Source: Paenibacillus pectinilyticus (GTDB lineage Bacteria; Bacillota; Bacilli; Paenibacillales; NBRC-103111). From it: 38,104 bases of DNA. Both the position numbers and the translations under genes were made by a program. The DNA is taken from NCBI RefSeq assembly GCF_001700435.1, contig NZ_LYPC01000024.1:37679-75782 (forward strand). Direction: 5' to 3'. The notes beneath the pieces were generated by a model. That model was not told the DNA's origin, made no database searches, and saw only the letters and a program-made list of their open reading frames with translations. This document shows positions 34,518-38,104 of the stretch, in pieces; within the stretch, counting starts at the first letter, position 1, and every line of letters begins with the position of its first letter.

Positions 34518-35534
34518 GTGCTGAAAATAGGAAATGTCGAAGCGCCCAATAGAGTCGTTTTAGCCCCAATGGCAGGCGTATGTAATCCCGCGTTCCGGCT
34601 GATTGCCAAAGAGTTTGGAACAGGATTAGTTTGTGCGGAAATGGTTAGTGATAAAGCCATTGTTCATGGAAACACACGTTCGATGGAGATGCTGTACGTT
34701 GATGATCGTGAGAAACCGTTGAGCCTGCAAATTTTTGGAGGCGACACGGAGACCTTAGTACAAGCGGCACGAATCGTTGATCAGCAAACGAATGCCGATA
34801 TTATTGATATCAACATGGGGTGCCCTGTTCCCAAAATCACAAAGTGTGATGCAGGTGCGAGATGGTTACTCCAACCGGACAAAATCGAAGCGATGATCGC
34901 AACAGTGGTTGCCGCAGTGAGTAAACCCGTTACCGTCAAGATGCGTATTGGCTGGGACTCCGATCACATCTATGCGGTAGAAAACGCGAAAGCTGTCGAA
35001 AGAGGCGGCGGCAGCGCCGTCAGTGTTCACGGCCGCACACGCGAGCAGCTCTACACAGGTAAAGCGGATTGGAATATCATTCGTGATGTGAAACAAGCAC
35101 TGTCCATTCCGGTTATCGGAAACGGTGATGTTGTGACACCAGAGGACGCGAAGCGCATGTTGGACGAAACGGGTGTAGACGGTGTCATGATTGGACGCGG
35201 TGCCTTAGGCAACCCGTGGATGCTGTACCGTACGGTACAATATCTAGCTAATGGTGAGCTTCCGCCGGAACCGTCCGCAGAAGAGAAAATTCGTATCGCT
35301 ATTTTACACATGGATCGTCTGATCGCACTCAAAGGTGAGCATGTAGCTGTCAAAGAAATGCGTAAACACATGGCTTGGTACCTCAAAGGCATGACGGGCG
35401 CAGCACGTGTGAAGGATATCATTATGGAGACGGAGAAGCGGGATGAAATGGTTCGTACATTAGACGCTTATGTCGAGCATCTTGCGATGAGTTCCGGTTC
35501 AGGGTCAGCAGAAGAATCCGCTGTGCTACATTAA
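34518..35534 (+). CDS. dusB: tRNA-dihydrouridine synthase
   Basis: Reduces uridine to dihydrouridine in the tRNA D-loop with FMN and NADPH. The 338-residue TIM barrel has LAPMAGVCNPAFR, the catalytic Cys in NMGCPVPKITK, KMRIGWD, VHGRTREQLYTG and GRGALGNPWM. The start is GTG at 34518, eight bases after AAAGGAGTGG. It is the homologue of B. subtilis yacF in the same position. Confidence 0.95.
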   Translation: MLKIGNVEAPNRVVLAPMAGVCNPAFRLIAKEFGTGLVCAEMVSDKAIVHGNTRSMEMLYVDDREKPLSLQIFGGDTETLVQAARIVDQQTNADIIDINMGCPVPKITKCDAGARWLLQPDKIEAMIATVVAAVSKPVTVKMRIGWDSDHIYAVENAKAVERGGGSAVSVHGRTREQLYTGKADWNIIRDVKQALSIPVIGNGDVVTPEDAKRMLDETGVDGVMIGRGALGNPWMLYRTVQYLANGELPPEPSAEEKIRIAILHMDRLIALKGEHVAVKEMRKHMAWYLKGMTGAARVKDIIMETEKRDEMVRTLDAYVEHLAMSSGSGSAEESAVLH

Positions 35535-35556
35535 AATCATGCAACAATGGTTGACA

Positions 35557-35585
35557 TTGACATTTTGAAACGGTTGCAATATAAT
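35557..35585 (+). promoter_or_regulatory. Consensus sigma-A promoter of greA
   Basis: TTGACA (35557-35562), a 17-bp spacer and TATAAT (35580-35585) match the consensus at every position. A second TTGACA overlaps just upstream (35551-35556). The transcript would have an untranslated leader of about 160 bases. Confidence 0.9.
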
Positions 35586-35755
35586 CAGTCAATATTAATG
35601 TGTTCCTGCATATATTGAAAGACTAACGAGTAAGAAACTTATTATGAAACGTGAATTCATACTACTTGAATCAGCTCGATAAAGACCTAACTCCTAGCAG
35701 GAAGCATCGATTCAACGATATGAAAATCTTTCACATGACGGGAGATCAGTTGGCA

Positions 35756-36232
35756 ATGGCTGAAAAAGAGGTCATTCTTACACCAGTAGGGCTGCGGAAA
35801 TTAGAGGATGAGCTTGAACATCTGAAATCCGTGAAACGCCGGGAAGTCGCGGAAAGAATTAAGGTTGCCATCGGTTATGGCGATATTAGTGAGAATTCCG
35901 AGTACGAAGATGCGAAGAACGAACAAGCATTTATTGAAGGAAGAATTATCACTTTAGAAAAAATGCTGCGCAATGCGCGGATTATTAATAATGATGACGT
36001 CGATATTAACACCGTTAGTGTTGGTTCGATTGTAACGCTGAAAGACTTGGAGTTCGGCGACTTGGTAGAATACAACATTGTGGGTTCAGCAGAGTCGGAT
36101 CCCTTACAGAATAAGATTTCCAATGAAAGCCCTGTGGGTAAAGCTATTCTAGGCAAGCAAAAGGGCACCAACGTCGACGTTGTCGTTCCTGCTGGCGTCA
36201 TTCAGTATCAAATTGTTGATATTAAAAAGTAG
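35756..36232 (+). CDS. greA: Transcription elongation factor GreA
   Basis: GreA rescues backtracked RNA polymerase by stimulating transcript cleavage. From the ATG at 35756 it has 158 residues, beginning [20 protein letters not shown], the normal GreA N-terminus. The long coiled-coil hairpin carries the acidic tip Asp43 and Glu46 in [11 protein letters not shown]. The C-terminal domain is a typical FKBP-like GreA fold. A longer ORF from 35651 adds 35 non-conserved residues, so I chose 35756; GGGAG (35740-35744) fits it. The gene lies between dusB and lysS, which are adjacent in B. subtilis, and has its own promoter and terminator. Confidence 0.93.
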   Translation: MAEKEVILTPVGLRKLEDELEHLKSVKRREVAERIKVAIGYGDISENSEYEDAKNEQAFIEGRIITLEKMLRNARIINNDDVDINTVSVGSIVTLKDLEFGDLVEYNIVGSAESDPLQNKISNESPVGKAILGKQKGTNVDVVVPAGVIQYQIVDIKK

Positions 36233-37810
<1,578 letters not shown>

Positions 37811-37820
37811 TTTCTTCATT

Positions 37821-37852
37821 TCGGGGCACCATTCGGTGCCTCGAATTTTTTT
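37821..37852 (+). terminator. Terminator after lysS
   Basis: A 10-bp stem (37821-37830 with 37835-37844, one G-U) with an ATTC loop runs into a T-tract (37846-37852). Confidence 0.88.
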
Positions 37853-37863
37853 GAAATTAGGGC

Positions 37864-37893
37864 TTGCAAAGTGTATGTCGTCTGTGGTATCTT
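37864..37893 (+). promoter_or_regulatory. rRNA operon promoter P1
   Basis: TTGCAA (37864-37869), an 18-bp spacer and TATCTT (37888-37893). It is followed about 100 bases later by a second promoter with the same -35 context (GGTTGCAAA/GCTTGCAAA), the tandem arrangement typical of Bacillus rrn operons. Confidence 0.55.
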
Positions 37894-37964
37894 ATAAAAG
37901 TTGCCGCTGAGGACAACATGAGAAACACAAGAAACACAACAAAAAAACAACCTGAAATTAAGGG

Positions 37965-37993
37965 TTGCAAATAAAAACTCAGTATGGTATATT
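37965..37993 (+). promoter_or_regulatory. rRNA operon promoter P2
   Basis: TTGCAA (37965-37970), a 17-bp spacer and TATATT (37988-37993). Transcription would start about 38000, leading into the rRNA leader. Confidence 0.75.
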
Positions 37994-37999
37994 GGTCTT

Positions 38000-38104
38000 C
38001 CGGCTTTCGAGAGAGAGCGGATGGGACAAGAGTGATTGATCTTTGAAAACTGAACAACGAGTGAGTAAGCACGAACGAGTAATCGTTCAAATAAAGAGAT
38101 TGCA
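38000..38104 (+). other. Pre-rRNA leader with boxA-like antitermination site
   Basis: GATCTTTGAAAACTGAACAAC at 38038-38058 is the text that precedes 16S rRNA in Bacillus and Paenibacillus; its CTTTGAAAAC core resembles boxA. A short stem (GAACGA 38073-38078 with TCGTTC 38083-38088) follows. The 16S gene itself starts beyond the end of the window, so no rRNA is called. Confidence 0.8.

Noticed and set aside
38000..38104. Start of 16S rRNA
   Set aside because: Only the leader is present; the 16S 5' sequence is not reached before the window ends.

Overview
The window reads as a chromosomal segment of a Gram-positive, endospore-forming Firmicute, most likely a Paenibacillaceae member. The basis is gene order and protein similarity from memory, not a search. 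The backbone spoIIE - yabS - yabT - tilS - hpt - ftsH - (nadABC) - coaX - hslO - ppiC - cysK - pabB - pabA - pabC - folP - folB - folK - yazB - dusB - greA - lysS - rrn is the classic Bacillus subtilis order near the origin. nadA-nadB-nadC and greA are extra members. The window ends in the promoter and leader of an rRNA operon, before 16S itself.

Region 1 (1-2850): the spoIIE promoter, with the unusual 21-bp spacing of Spo0A-activated promoters, then full-length spoIIE and a terminator. Region 2 (2870-15700) is an accessory cell-surface cassette inserted between spoIIE and yabS, which are neighbours in B. subtilis. It holds a class D-type sortase, a 1107-residue LPVTG-anchored adhesin, a response regulator with a REC-SARP/BTAD layout, and a secreted transglutaminase-like protein behind a cyclic-di-GMP-I (GEMM-I) riboswitch. 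On the opposite strand are a class B-type sortase and a 1770-residue surface protein with DUF11-like and SdrD-B-like repeats and a non-canonical VPKTG anchor. Two sortases, two differently anchored substrates, a second-messenger riboswitch and a dedicated-looking regulator make this the most notable system in the window.

Region 3 (15700-16116) is a 450-bp divergent regulatory region with an extended -10 promoter (minus strand), a perfect 16-bp dyad, a tandem TGAACA-type array resembling PhoP boxes, and a leader stem. Region 4 (16117-21926) holds yabS, yabT, tilS, hpt and ftsH. Region 5 (21940-28313) holds NAD biosynthesis (nadA; then nadB-nadC-coaX-hslO-ppiC, tightly packed) with an 82-nt hairpin between nadA and nadB. 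Region 6 (28330-29430) is monocistronic cysK with a promoter and an Rrf2/CymR-like operator. Region 7 (29494-35534) is the folate operon pabB-pabA-pabC-folP-folB-folK-yazB-dusB, with several overlaps. Region 8 (35550-38104) holds greA behind a consensus promoter, lysS, and the tandem rrn promoters with a boxA-like leader.

No tRNA, CRISPR array, transposase or phage gene was seen. Intergenic control elements are called by eye; folding and motif scans were not run.
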